From NCBI GenBank assembly GCA_017483985.1, contig JAFUUB010000095.1, positions 1 to 32,226 on the forward strand: a stretch of DNA of 32,226 nt, read 5' to 3'. The stretch comes from Bacteroidales bacterium (GTDB taxonomy: Bacteria > Bacteroidota > Bacteroidia > Bacteroidales > UBA932). The notes beneath the pieces are model-generated. The model worked only from the letters and a program-made list of their open reading frames with translations, had not been told where the DNA came from and ran no database searches. The number at the start of each line of letters is the position of its first letter. The first letter of the stretch is position 1. This document shows, piece by piece, positions 32,165 to 32,226 of this stretch. The position numbers were made by a program, and so were the translations under genes.

Positions 32165-32193
32165 ACCATGCAGAGGACACCGGTTTATGTCAA
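32165..32193 (-). promoter_or_regulatory. weak sigma-70-like promoter upstream of the recombinase operon
   Basis: On the minus strand TTGACA (32193-32188) is followed after 17 bases by CATGGT (32170-32165). The -35 is perfect; the -10 matches poorly. It would drive a leader through the hairpin at 32111-32095 into the first recombinase gene. Confidence 0.3.
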
Positions 32194-32197
32194 GATT

Positions 32198-32225
32198 TGA
32201 TAACAATTGTCTTTGGATAACAGGT
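32198..32225 (-). repeat. right terminal inverted repeat of the RIT element
   Basis: Read on the minus strand it begins ACCTGTTAT and ends TTATCA, like the left end, with the same 28-base length. It contains GTTAT twice at 17-base spacing. The window ends one base later, so neither the exact boundary nor any target duplication can be checked. Confidence 0.7.
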
Positions 32226-32226
32226 G

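Larger units (their letters stand above)
28676..32225 (-). mobile_element. RIT (Recombinase In Trio) element inserted in ssb
   Basis: The segment is about 3.55 kb and is bounded by 28-bp imperfect inverted repeats. It contains three tyrosine recombinase genes in tandem on the minus strand, each overlapping the next by 14 bases with the starts chosen here. No cargo is present. This matches the RIT layout: three different recombinases in fixed order with terminal repeats. Its base composition is clearly AT-richer than the host (about 35-40% GC in lines I counted against about 60%), showing recent transfer. All three enzymes keep their catalytic residues, so the element looks active. The window ends one base past the presumed right end. 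Confidence 0.82.

Noticed and set aside
1..32226. CRISPR arrays, tRNA, rRNA genes and prophage structural genes
   Set aside because: No regularly spaced repeats, no recognisable cloverleaf sequence and no phage structural or packaging genes were seen; the recombinase trio has no phage neighbours in the window.

Overview
The window comes from a fairly GC-rich member of the Bacteroidales. Three things point there: the conserved order parA-parB-DUF5683-LysM transglycosylase, the hpt-adk-obgE and tgt-lptG-dut-murF clusters, and several promoters with the Bacteroidetes -7 element TAnnTTTG. Host DNA is about 60% GC in the lines I counted. I cannot name the genus with confidence; a GC-rich gut lineage (Rikenellaceae or UBA932/Cryptobacteroides-like) would fit.

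Left part (1-9029): a gene start running off the left edge is divergent from an AraC-family regulator, with an inverted repeat between them. Two leftward transcription units follow. One (9029 to 4216) encodes indolepyruvate oxidoreductase (iorA, iorB), an aminotransferase and a CoA-transferase: a compact route from aromatic amino acids via 2-oxo acids to acyl-CoA and free acid. It has a textbook Bacteroidetes promoter at 9069-9099. The other (4158 to 932) encodes DUF1846, a NUDIX-HD fusion and an AlkD-like DNA glycosylase, and looks like nucleotide or DNA upkeep.

Middle part (9191-28157): priA; the chromosome segregation/cell wall operon parA-parB-DUF5683-mltD; a convergent helix-hairpin-helix barrel-like protein; a single-frame hpt-adk fusion followed by obgE and a PAP2 phosphatase; the leftward operon tgt-lptG-dut-murF; a divergent nucleoside permease; and an M3 peptidase overlapped by a small zinc-ribbon gene. 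These are mostly housekeeping genes. The unusual points are the hpt-adk fusion and the tgt product without zinc cysteines.

Right end (28532-32226): the single-strand binding protein gene (ssb) is cut after about 48 codons by an element of about 3.55 kb. The element has 28-bp imperfect terminal inverted repeats, clearly lower GC, and three overlapping tyrosine recombinase genes on one strand, all with intact catalytic residues. This is the layout of a RIT (Recombinase In Trio) element. Terminator-like hairpins lie inside both ends, and TGATAA-type repeats cluster at both termini. The window stops at the right terminus, so the other half of ssb is not visible.
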